This document shows, one piece after another, positions 42,956 to 51,010 of a DNA stretch of 64,000 nt. The notes under the pieces were generated by a model. The model was not told the DNA's origin, ran no database searches, and worked only from the letters and a program-made list of their open reading frames with translations. The DNA lies in assembly GCF_014650075.1 (NCBI RefSeq), contig NZ_BMUG01000006.1, positions 434,001 through 498,000 on the forward strand. The letters run 5' to 3'. The position numbers and the translations under genes are program-made. The DNA is from Streptomyces microflavus. GTDB taxonomy: Bacteria > Actinomycetota > Actinomycetes > Streptomycetales > Streptomycetaceae. Position 1 is the stretch's first letter. Each line of letters begins with the position of its first letter.

Positions 42956-43699
42956 ATGGCCGTCGATCCGTTGATCGAACTGAGGGACGTCAACAAACAC
43001 TTCGGAGAGTTGCACGTACTTCAGGACATCAATCTCACCGTCGGCCGCGGGGAGGTGGTGGTGGTCATCGGCCCCTCCGGCTCCGGGAAATCCACGCTCT
43101 GCCGGGCGGTCAACCGGCTGGAGACGATCGAGTCCGGCTCCATCCTGATCGATGGCAAGCCCCTCCCCGAGGAGGGCAAGGGCCTGGCCCAGCTCCGCGC
43201 CGAAGTCGGCATGGTCTTCCAGTCGTTCAACCTCTTCGCCCACAAGACCGTGCTGGCCAACGTGTCACTGGCCCAGCTCAAGGTCCGCAAGCGCAAGAAG
43301 GAGGACGCCGACCGGCGCTCCCGGGAACTGCTGGAGCGGGTCGGCCTCGCCTCCCAGGCCGACAAGTTCCCCGCCCAGCTCTCCGGCGGCCAGCAGCAGC
43401 GCGTGGCGATCGCCCGCGCCCTGGCCATGGACCCCAAGGCGCTGCTCTTCGACGAGCCCACCTCGGCGCTCGACCCGGAGATGATCAACGAGGTGCTGGA
43501 AGTGATGCAGCAGCTCGCCCAGGACGGCATGACCATGGTCGTGGTCACCCACGAGATGGGGTTCGCCCGGTCCGCCGCCAACCGTGTCGTCTTCATGTCC
43601 GACGGACGCGTCGTCGAGGACCGCACCCCGGAGGAGTTCTTCACCTCCCCGAACAGCGACCGTGCCAAGGACTTCCTCTCCAAGATCCTCAAGCACTGA
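42956..43699 (+). CDS. gluA: Glutamate ABC transporter ATP-binding protein
   Basis: A 247-residue ATPase of the polar amino-acid uptake family. Walker A GPSGSGKST near residue 39, Q-loop FQSFNLFAHKTVLANV, signature LSGGQQQRVAIARALAMDP, Walker B LLFDEPTSALDPE, and switch His in VTHEMGFAR are complete. It opens a four-gene operon in the gluABCD order known from Corynebacterium and Streptomyces. Start ATG at 42956. The 134 bases upstream should hold the operon promoter, which I could not pin down. Confidence 0.95.
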   Translation: MAVDPLIELRDVNKHFGELHVLQDINLTVGRGEVVVVIGPSGSGKSTLCRAVNRLETIESGSILIDGKPLPEEGKGLAQLRAEVGMVFQSFNLFAHKTVLANVSLAQLKVRKRKKEDADRRSRELLERVGLASQADKFPAQLSGGQQQRVAIARALAMDPKALLFDEPTSALDPEMINEVLEVMQQLAQDGMTMVVVTHEMGFARSAANRVVFMSDGRVVEDRTPEEFFTSPNSDRAKDFLSKILKH

Positions 43700-43712
43700 C
43701 GGGAGGGCTTCC

Positions 43713-44645
43713 GTGTTGCGTACCAACAGTGACCGTACGGGCCGCCGCAGTACCGTCCTCGCGCTCTGCCTCCTGCTCGCCGTGCTCGCCGCGGCCTGCG
43801 GCAAGGAGGGCAGCCCGCCGGTCAAGGGTCCGAAGGCCGAGGCGCTGCCCGTCTACCAGGTGGACAAGGGCTTCGAACTGCCCGAGTCCGCCACCTGGCG
43901 GAAGGCCGAACGGCGCGGCCATCTGATCGTCGGCGCCAAGGAGGACCAGCCCTATCTGGGCGAGAAGGACCCGGCCAGCGGTGTCTACTCCGGCTTCGAC
44001 ATCGAGATCGCCCGGATGATGGCGGCCTCGCTCGGCTTCGAACCGAAGACGATCCGCTTCCGGACGATCGCCTCCGCCAACCGCGAGACCGCCCTCCAGA
44101 ACGGCCAGATCGACTACTACGTCGGCACCTACACCATCAACGACATGCGCAAGAAGCTCGTCGGCTTCGCCGGGCCGTACTACCTGGCCGGCCAGGGGCT
44201 CCTGGTGCGCACCGACGAGAACGACATCAAGGGTCCCCAGGACCTGGCCGGCAGGACCGTCTGCTCGGCCGCCGGCACCACCCCCTACCAGCGCATCGCC
44301 GAGGAGTACCCGAAGGCGGTCCTCGTCGCCTACGACACCTACTCGGTCTGCGTCGACAACCTGCTGACCTACCAGGTCGACGCCGTCACCACCGACGACG
44401 CCATCCTGCTGGGCTTCGCGGCCAAGGCGCCCGACGAGATGAAGGTCGTCGGCAAGTCCTTCTCCGAGGAGCCGTACGGCATCGGCGTGCAGCGCTCCGA
44501 CAACGCGCTGCGGTTCGCCCTCGACGACGCGCTGGAGGCGAACGAGAAGAACGGCAACTGGAAGAAGGCGTTCGAAGCGACGCTGGGGCTCTCCGGAGTG
44601 CCCGCGCCGACCCCGCCGCCCATCGACCGCTACCCGGCGAACTGA
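43713..44645 (+). CDS. gluB: Glutamate ABC transporter substrate-binding lipoprotein
   Basis: A 310-residue SBP_bac_3 lipoprotein. The signal sequence runs through LCLLLAVLAAAC with the lipidated Cys near residue 29. The binding fold follows: HLIVGAKEDQPYLGEKD, GFDIEIARMMAASLG, YYVGTYTINDMRKKLVGFAGPYY, and the hinge KSFSEEPYGIGVQ. GTG at 43713 has GGGAGGG five bases upstream; a TTG immediately after is an alternative. It sits 13 bases after gluA. Specificity for glutamate is by family and operon order. Confidence 0.94.
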   Translation: MLRTNSDRTGRRSTVLALCLLLAVLAAACGKEGSPPVKGPKAEALPVYQVDKGFELPESATWRKAERRGHLIVGAKEDQPYLGEKDPASGVYSGFDIEIARMMAASLGFEPKTIRFRTIASANRETALQNGQIDYYVGTYTINDMRKKLVGFAGPYYLAGQGLLVRTDENDIKGPQDLAGRTVCSAAGTTPYQRIAEEYPKAVLVAYDTYSVCVDNLLTYQVDAVTTDDAILLGFAAKAPDEMKVVGKSFSEEPYGIGVQRSDNALRFALDDALEANEKNGNWKKAFEATLGLSGVPAPTPPPIDRYPAN

Positions 44646-44661
44646 GGGGACGGCGCCACCC

Positions 44662-45306
44662 ATGGACGTACTGACAGACAACTTCTCCCTCTACGGCAAG
44701 GGCTTCCTCGGCACCGTCGAGCTGACGGTCTATTCCTCGGCCCTCGCCCTCGCCCTCGGCTTCCTCATGGCCTCCTTCCGCGTCGCGCCCGTCGGCTCGC
44801 TGCGGGTGCTGGGCACGGTCTGGGTGACCGTGCTGCGCAACACCCCGCTGACGCTGCTGTTCTTCGCGGTCCTCCTCGGCCTACCCCGGTTCGGCCTGGT
44901 GCTGCCCTTCCAGCTCTTCGCGGTCCTGGCGCTCGGCTGCTACACCTCCGCGTTCATCTGCGAGGTGCTGCGCTCGGGCATCAACACCGTGCCCACCGGC
45001 CAGGGCGAGGCCGCCCGCAGCCTCGGGATGACCTTCGGCCAGACCCTGAGCGAGGTCGTCCTGCCGCAGGCCTTCCGCTCGGTGATCCCGCCGGTCGGCT
45101 CGACCCTGATCGCACTGGCCAAGAACTCCGCCATCGCCGGGGCGTTCAGCGTCACCGAGCTCCTCGGCACCTACCGGACGCTCAACGAGCTGGGCTACAG
45201 CATCATCTGGACGTTCATCTGGATCGCCGTCGGCTACCTGATCATCACCCTCACCATCAGTGCGCTCTTCAACGTGATGGAGAAGCGCTGGGGAGTCGCA
45301 CGATGA
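44662..45306 (+). CDS. gluC: Glutamate ABC transporter permease 1
   Basis: A 214-residue inner-membrane permease of the His/Glu/Gln/Arg type with five to six membrane segments and the EAA loop EAARSLGMTFGQTLSEVVLPQAFRS near residue 115 (shown across its core). ATG at 44662 is 16 bases after gluB; its end overlaps gluD by four bases. Confidence 0.94.
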   Translation: MDVLTDNFSLYGKGFLGTVELTVYSSALALALGFLMASFRVAPVGSLRVLGTVWVTVLRNTPLTLLFFAVLLGLPRFGLVLPFQLFAVLALGCYTSAFICEVLRSGINTVPTGQGEAARSLGMTFGQTLSEVVLPQAFRSVIPPVGSTLIALAKNSAIAGAFSVTELLGTYRTLNELGYSIIWTFIWIAVGYLIITLTISALFNVMEKRWGVAR

Positions 45307-46169
45307 CCCAACTACCCACGGCCACCGCGCTCTACGACATCCCCGGACCGCAGACCCGCAAGCGACACCTCCTGTACGGGATCGTCTCGACCGTCGTGAT
45401 CCTCGCGCTCGTCGGCTGGATCATCTATCTGCTCTTCGACACCGACCAGTTCACCGCCGAGAAGTGGCGCCCCTTCCAGTACAAGGGCATCCAGGAACTG
45501 CTCCTGCGCGGCCTCGGCAACACGCTCAAGGCGTTCGCGTACGCCGCCGTCCTCTCCCTCGCCCTGGGCGCGGTCCTCGCGGTCGGCCGGCTCTCCGTGC
45601 ACCGCGCGGTGCGCTGGATCTCCACCCTGCTGGTCGAGTTCTTCCGGGCCATGCCGGTGCTGGTGATGATCTTCTTCATCTTCGTGGCGCTGAAGGTGCA
45701 GGCGCTGCCCGCCCTGGTCGCCGGACTGACCCTCTACAACGGCTCGGTCCTCGCGGAGGTCTTCCGGACCGGGATCAACTCCGTGGACCGCGGCCAGCGG
45801 GAGGCCGCGTACGCCCTCGGGATGCGCAAGACGCAGGTCACGACGTTCGTCCTGGCTCCCCAGGCGGTACGCGCGATGCTGCCGACCATCATCAGTCAGC
45901 TGGTGGTCGCACTCAAGGACACCTCACTGGGTTACCTGATCACCTACGAGGAATTCCTCCACGCGGGGAAGCTGATCGCGTCGAATCTCGACTACGATCT
46001 TCCCTTCATCCCTGTCGTGATGGTGATCTCTCCGATCTACATCGGCATGTGCATGTTGCTCTCGTGGTTCGCCACCTGGGTGGCGCGAAGGCAGCGGCGC
46101 AATCCGAGGACGGAGGCGGTGGGGGTGGCCCCGGCCGAGTCGGGGAAGCTGCTGCCGGGAGGGCAGTAG
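45303..46169 (+). CDS. gluD: Glutamate ABC transporter permease 2
   Basis: A 288-residue permease pairing with GluC. It has a cytoplasmic N-terminus of about 25 residues, about five membrane segments, and the EAA loop REAAYALGMRKTQ near residue 160. A Pro/Glu-rich C-terminal tail follows. ATG at 45303 overlaps the gluC stop (ATGA), indicating coupled translation. Confidence 0.94.
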   Translation: MTQLPTATALYDIPGPQTRKRHLLYGIVSTVVILALVGWIIYLLFDTDQFTAEKWRPFQYKGIQELLLRGLGNTLKAFAYAAVLSLALGAVLAVGRLSVHRAVRWISTLLVEFFRAMPVLVMIFFIFVALKVQALPALVAGLTLYNGSVLAEVFRTGINSVDRGQREAAYALGMRKTQVTTFVLAPQAVRAMLPTIISQLVVALKDTSLGYLITYEEFLHAGKLIASNLDYDLPFIPVVMVISPIYIGMCMLLSWFATWVARRQRRNPRTEAVGVAPAESGKLLPGGQ

Positions 46170-46194
46170 CGGAGCATGCCCCGCCCGGCAGCAG
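46149..46194. terminator. Inverted repeat at end of the glu operon
   Basis: CTGCTGCCGGG (46149-46159) and CCCGGCAGCAG (46184-46194) flank the gluD stop and the end of the convergent hydrolase gene region. The 11-base-pair stem with a 24-base loop is a plausible bidirectional terminator, though the loop is long. Confidence 0.45.
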
Positions 46195-46201
46195 TCGGTG
46201 A

Positions 46202-47803
46202 TCACTTCTCGCGCAGCGGGACCGAGAGATGACTCGGGTCCGTGGAGGGCGAGGAGAAGGTCAGCTGCGCGCCGGTCGGGTTGTGCTCGATGTACAGCGG
46301 ATCGACGGTGTCGATCACCAGGGCGAGCCGGTGACCGGCCGGGACGTCGTAGGCCGTGGAGAACAGCTCCAGGTCGACGGGGAACGGCCGGCCCGGCGTC
46401 TGCCCGTGGAACGTGTACGGGGCGTTGCTGACCAGCTTGCCCACGCCGAGCGGGCCGACGTCGTAGAGGTACGCGACGAAGGTGCCGCTCGACTTGGTGC
46501 TGGTGACCGTGGTGTGCAGCTCGGCGGTCCCCCGGACGCGCTGCTCGGAGCCGTACCTCTCCGACTGCCAGACGCTCGCGAAGGTGCGCGGCAGAAGCGG
46601 TACGGAGACCGTGGGCGGCAGCTTCAGGAACTGGTCCAGGGCGTTGGAGAGCAGGGTGATGCCCCCGTTGGCGCCCGAGTCGACGTTCGCCCACACCTTC
46701 TTCGTGCCGTCGAGCTGTATACGGTTCTTCGCCGCGCCCACCGACTTCCAGTCCGGGTAGCCCTCGTACCCCTTGTCGGTACGGGACTTGAGCTGGACGG
46801 GCTGCTCGGTGTCGATGCCGTTGCGCTCGCCCTTGAGGTAGCGGTCGAACCAGCGGCGGGTGCTCGTCCAGGTGTCGTTGGGCAGCCCGAACAGGCCGGT
46901 CAGCTCGGCGGTCGCGTGGTCGCCGGGGCGGAACTCCAGCCGCTTGGGGCCGGCGAGCTTCTCGTAGAACGAGGCGTACTGGTTGGGCGGGAAGATCGTG
47001 TCGCCCCAGGCGTTGCCCATCATGATCGCCGCGCCGTTGGCGTTGATCCTGTCGAGGTAGGTCGCGGGGGAGCGCTTGGCGCCCCAGGCGATCATCTCCG
47101 GTTCCTTGTCCAGCTTCGAGCCGAGGAAGTCCTTGAGCGTCTGCGACAGTTCGTCGCTGGGGCGGCCGGTGATCAGCCCGGCCCCGCCGAGCAGGGCGGC
47201 CGCCTGGAGGTGCTGGGTCCGGCCGCTGTAGATCGAGTCGATCAGGTCGGCCCAGCCGCTGAGCGCCGCCACCGCCTTGATCCGGGGGTCGTGACCGGCC
47301 GCCAGCAGGCTGATGCCCGCGCCGTAACTGACTCCGCCCATGCCGATCCGGTCCGGGTCGGCCGAGGTGTTCGCCAGCGCCCAGTCGATGACGGCGGAGG
47401 CGTCCGCGATGTCCGGCGGACCCGCCACCTCGATCTTCCCGCCGGAGAGCCAGAAGCCGCGCGAGGTGTAACTCACCACCACATAACCGGAGTCGGCGAG
47501 CTTCTGGGCCTGCGCCAGATACTCGATCTGCGGCATGGCCCAGCTGGTCGGGAAGACGATCAGCGGATGCCTCGCCCCGGCCGGGGCCGCTGCTCCGGAG
47601 GGACTGAACACATTGCCCTTGAGCGTGATGCCGCCGGAGCCGGGGATGTCGTGGAACGTCAGGTTCGGCGCGGAGGCGCTCGCCGAGGTGGGGGCGGGCG
47701 CCGCGCCGGCCGCCGGTGCCGCGCCGAGGGCGGCTCCGGTCAGCAGGACGACGGCGGTGGTGATCGAAGCGGTGGTGCGCAGTGCCGGATTCGGACGTAC
47801 CAC
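46202..47803 (-). CDS. Secreted CocE/S15-type alpha/beta hydrolase
   Basis: A 533-residue exported hydrolase of the Xaa-Pro dipeptidyl-peptidase / cocaine esterase group. Signal peptide of about 35 residues (TAVVLLTGAALGAAPAAGA). The alpha/beta-hydrolase domain has nucleophile motif GVSYGAG near residue 170, Asp region GNAWGDTIFP and His in PGDHATAEL. The C-terminal jelly-roll (X-Pro C-terminal-like) holds GTFVAYLYDVG and HRLALVIDTVDP. Substrates may be peptides or esters. ATG at 47803. It is a single-gene unit convergent with gluD. Confidence 0.9.
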   Translation of the reverse strand: MVRPNPALRTTASITTAVVLLTGAALGAAPAAGAAPAPTSASASAPNLTFHDIPGSGGITLKGNVFSPSGAAAPAGARHPLIVFPTSWAMPQIEYLAQAQKLADSGYVVVSYTSRGFWLSGGKIEVAGPPDIADASAVIDWALANTSADPDRIGMGGVSYGAGISLLAAGHDPRIKAVAALSGWADLIDSIYSGRTQHLQAAALLGGAGLITGRPSDELSQTLKDFLGSKLDKEPEMIAWGAKRSPATYLDRINANGAAIMMGNAWGDTIFPPNQYASFYEKLAGPKRLEFRPGDHATAELTGLFGLPNDTWTSTRRWFDRYLKGERNGIDTEQPVQLKSRTDKGYEGYPDWKSVGAAKNRIQLDGTKKVWANVDSGANGGITLLSNALDQFLKLPPTVSVPLLPRTFASVWQSERYGSEQRVRGTAELHTTVTSTKSSGTFVAYLYDVGPLGVGKLVSNAPYTFHGQTPGRPFPVDLELFSTAYDVPAGHRLALVIDTVDPLYIEHNPTGAQLTFSSPSTDPSHLSVPLREK

Positions 47804-47925
47804 GGGTCACTCCTCACGCGTGTCAGTGCAAAGTGACCCGACGGTAACCCCGGTTGTTTACCGCTGGTAACTACCGGGTGTGTTGCGTGAAGGTAACGAT
47901 TGTTGGACGCCGTGTCAGCAGTGGC

Positions 47926-49140
47926 TCACTTCAGTGCGCTCTTCGTCTGCCAGTCGGTCCACGACACGTTCCACGCGCCGTACCCGTTGCCCTCGGCGAC
48001 CGTGCCCTTGGCGTCTGCGCCGGTGATCTCGAACGGGTCGCCCACCCGCACCTGCCCGTAGAGCGCGGAGGCGTTGGCGTCGCTCATGCCGAGACAGCCC
48101 GAGCTGCGGTTGGCGTTGCCGAAGTAGCCGGAGTTCCACGGTGCGGCGTGGGCGTACATCCCCGACCAGGTCAGCCGCATCGAGTAGTCGACCATCTTGT
48201 CGTACGCGTCGCCGAGGCCCACCGTCTCGGAGCGCATGTTGATCGTGCCCTCCTTCGACATCAGGACGGCCGTACCCCGCCAGGACGCCTTGTCGCCGCC
48301 CGGCGTACCGCCCGACATCGGGGCGTCCAGCACCTGCTTGCCGTCGCGGTGCAGGGAGAGCCGGTGCCCGTCGAGGTCGACCTTGACCACCTGGGCCGCT
48401 CCGATGGTGAACGTGGTCGTGTAGTCACGGACGAACCAGCCGCCGTCCGCGCCCGTGTCGATGCCGTTCAGCTCCGCGGCCAGGGTCACCTTCGTCCCCG
48501 GCTTCCAGTACTCCTTGGGCCGCCAGTCGATGCGGTCCTTGCCCGAGTAGTCCTGCAGCCAGCCCCAGGAGCCCTCGGTGCTGTTCGAGGTGGACACCTT
48601 CAGGGCCTTCTCCACCGCCGCCTTGTTCTTCACCGGGTGGTCGAAGACGACCGATAGCGGCTGGGCGATACCGACCGTGGTGTTCTTGCCCGGCGCGAGC
48701 GACAGCTTGTTGACCTTCTCCGCATCGGCGGTCGTGAACGTGGCCGTGTCGCTGCCGCCGTCCGCGTCCTTCGCCTCGACGGTGTACGCGGTCCCCGGCG
48801 CGGCGACCCGCTCGGATATCCAGGTCCGGCCGTCGGCGGATATCTTCCCGGCCAGGGCACCGCCCTCGCCCGCCGTCACCGACACCGTCTTCAGCTTGCC
48901 CTGTGCCAGCGTGACCTTCACCGGTCCGCCCGGGGCCGCCGCCCCGCCCCGGAGGTTCACCGAGATGCTGGTCTCCGGCGCCTTGCCGTCCGCGCCGGCC
49001 TGCGCGGCGGAACCGGCCGCTCCGCCGCCCGAGCAGGCCGTGAGGGCGGCGGCGAGCAGCGCCGCCGGGACGGTCAGGGCGAGCCGGGCGCTCCGGCGGG
49101 CCGGAGCGGTACGACGGATGCGCGGGCGTGCAGAACTCAA
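47926..49140 (-). CDS. L,D-transpeptidase lipoprotein with Ig-like domains
   Basis: A 404-residue lipoprotein that forms 3-3 peptidoglycan cross-links. The lipobox LTAC lies near residue 35. Ig-like domains follow at about 50-270 (VTLAQGKLKTVSVTAGEG; KVTLAAELNGIDTG). The YkuD catalytic domain is at about 275-400 with His in YAHAAPWN and the catalytic Cys in RSSGCLGMS. TTG at 49140 is chosen since GGAGG is correctly spaced and the predicted signal then has normal length; longer frames upstream run antisense to the flippase gene. It is divergent from the MurJ-family gene, both acting on the cell wall. Confidence 0.92.
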   Translation of the reverse strand: MSSARPRIRRTAPARRSARLALTVPAALLAAALTACSGGGAAGSAAQAGADGKAPETSISVNLRGGAAAPGGPVKVTLAQGKLKTVSVTAGEGGALAGKISADGRTWISERVAAPGTAYTVEAKDADGGSDTATFTTADAEKVNKLSLAPGKNTTVGIAQPLSVVFDHPVKNKAAVEKALKVSTSNSTEGSWGWLQDYSGKDRIDWRPKEYWKPGTKVTLAAELNGIDTGADGGWFVRDYTTTFTIGAAQVVKVDLDGHRLSLHRDGKQVLDAPMSGGTPGGDKASWRGTAVLMSKEGTINMRSETVGLGDAYDKMVDYSMRLTWSGMYAHAAPWNSGYFGNANRSSGCLGMSDANASALYGQVRVGDPFEITGADAKGTVAEGNGYGAWNVSWTDWQTKSALK

Positions 49141-49318
49141 CGGAAAAACCTCCAGGGCAGCAAGACTCGACAGGTGAGAGGCGTTTTCCCCCCTCTCGGG
49201 TTCCGTTTCCCCCATGTCGGGTTCCGCCCGCACTGCCCGCACCACCCGACCGACCGGCGCCCGACCGCGCGGAGTACCCTCCACCGTCGGCCAGAACCTC
49301 GGAACGCGGGAGAGACCA

Positions 49319-50965
49319 GTGGGCAGAACCTTCGAGCCCGATGCGCCCCCGGCCCGGTCCGCCTCCGTCCTGCGCAGCGGGGCCGTGATGGCGGCGGGCT
49401 CCGTCGTCTCCCGCGCCACCGGGTTCGTCCGCTCGGCGGTCGTCGTCGCCGCGCTCGGCACCGGGCTGACCGCCGACGGCTACACGGTCGCCAACACCGT
49501 CCCCAACATCCTCTACATCCTGCTCATCGGCGGCGCCCTCAACGCGGTCTTCGTCCCCGAGCTGGTCCGGGCCGCCAAGGAGCACGCCGACGGGGGAGCG
49601 GCGTACACCGACCGGCTGCTCACCCTGTGCGCCGTCGGCCTTCTCGCACTCACCGGGCTCGCCGTGGCCGCTGCCCCGCTGATCGTCGGCGTGTACACCG
49701 ACTACGACGGCCGGCAGGCCGAGCTGACGGTCGCGCTGGCCCGCTACTGCCTGCCGCAGATCCTCTTCTACGGCCTGTTCACCCTGCTCGGCCAGGTCCT
49801 CAACGCCCGGGGCCGGTTCGGCGCGATGATGTGGACCCCGGTCCTCAACAACGTAGTGATCATCGGGGTGTTCGGGCTCTACATCGCCGTCGCCGCGAAC
49901 TCCGCGGGCACCCTCTCGGACACCGACGCCCAGCTCCTCGGCTGGGGCACCACCGCCGGGATAGCCGTGCAGACCCTCGCCCTGATCCCCGCGCTGCGCG
50001 CCGCCCGGTTCCGCTGGCGGCCCCGCTTCGACTGGCGCGGCAGCGGGCTGACCCGGCCGATGCGCTCGGCCGGCTGGCTCGTGCTGCTGGTCCTCACCAA
50101 CCAGCTCGCCTACTGGGTCGTCACCCGGCTCTCCACCACCGCCGGGCAGGAGGCGTTCGAGCAGCAGGTGGCGGGCGGGGCGGGCTACACCGCGTACAGC
50201 TACGCCTACCAGCTCTGGGTCGTCCCGCAGGGCATCATCACCGTCTCGCTCGTCACCGCGCTGATGCCCCGGATGAGCCGGGCGGCGGCCGACGGGGACC
50301 TCGCCGGGGTGCGGCGCGATGTCGCGTACGCCCTGCGGACCAGCGCCGCCGTCGTGGTGCCCGCCGCCACCGCACTGCTGGTGCTCGCGCCGTGGGTGAT
50401 GGGTTCCGTCTTCGGGTACGGGCGCACCACCGACGCCGACATCACGGTGATGGCCGGAATCATGGTGGCCTTCGCGCCGGGGCTGATCGCCTTCTCCGGG
50501 CAGTACGTCCTCTCCCGCGGCTTCTACGCGATGAGCGACACCCGCACCCCGTTCCTGCTCAACCTGGTGGTCGCCGCCGTCAACGCGGGCCTCTCGGCCG
50601 CCGCCTACTGGCTGCTGCCCGCCCGCTGGGCCGTGACCGGGATGGCCGGGGCGAGCACGGTGGCCTTCACCGTCGGCTTCGCCGTCACCGGGTACGTCCT
50701 GGCCCGGCGGGTCTCGGCCACCGGCACCGGGTCCCTGCTCCGCTCGCCCACCGTCGGCACGCACCTCCGGCTGATCGCCGCCTGCCTGCCCGCCGGTGCG
50801 CTCGCCTACGGGGCCGCCCGCGCGGCCGAGGGCGCGGGGGACGTGGCGGCCGCCGGGGCGGGGGCCCTCGCACTGCTGCTCGTCGTGGTGCTGCTGGCCC
50901 GGCCGTTCGGGATCGGCGAGATCACCGCGATGGTGGACGGCGGCCGGGCCCGGCTGCGGCGCTGA
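49319..50965 (+). CDS. MurJ/MviN-family lipid flippase
   Basis: A 548-residue polytopic membrane protein with about 14 helices of the MOP superfamily. Family features are VLRSGAVMAAGSVVSRATGFVR at the N-terminus (shown in part), the PNILYILLIGGALNAVFVPEL segment near residue 65, and GLFTLLGQVLNARGRF. MurJ flips lipid II for peptidoglycan synthesis. Streptomyces carry more than one homologue; this one is next to an L,D-transpeptidase and not in the usual chromosomal murJ setting, so it may be a paralogue for a special wall or glycolipid. GTG at 49319 follows GGGAGAG; an ATG at 49214 is in frame but lacks a ribosome site. Confidence 0.87.
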   Translation: MGRTFEPDAPPARSASVLRSGAVMAAGSVVSRATGFVRSAVVVAALGTGLTADGYTVANTVPNILYILLIGGALNAVFVPELVRAAKEHADGGAAYTDRLLTLCAVGLLALTGLAVAAAPLIVGVYTDYDGRQAELTVALARYCLPQILFYGLFTLLGQVLNARGRFGAMMWTPVLNNVVIIGVFGLYIAVAANSAGTLSDTDAQLLGWGTTAGIAVQTLALIPALRAARFRWRPRFDWRGSGLTRPMRSAGWLVLLVLTNQLAYWVVTRLSTTAGQEAFEQQVAGGAGYTAYSYAYQLWVVPQGIITVSLVTALMPRMSRAAADGDLAGVRRDVAYALRTSAAVVVPAATALLVLAPWVMGSVFGYGRTTDADITVMAGIMVAFAPGLIAFSGQYVLSRGFYAMSDTRTPFLLNLVVAAVNAGLSAAAYWLLPARWAVTGMAGASTVAFTVGFAVTGYVLARRVSATGTGSLLRSPTVGTHLRLIAACLPAGALAYGAARAAEGAGDVAAAGAGALALLLVVVLLARPFGIGEITAMVDGGRARLRR

Positions 50966-51010
50966 GCCCGAAGCCGTACGCCTGGTGCTCGTGGTGCTCC
51001 TGGGCGTGGT

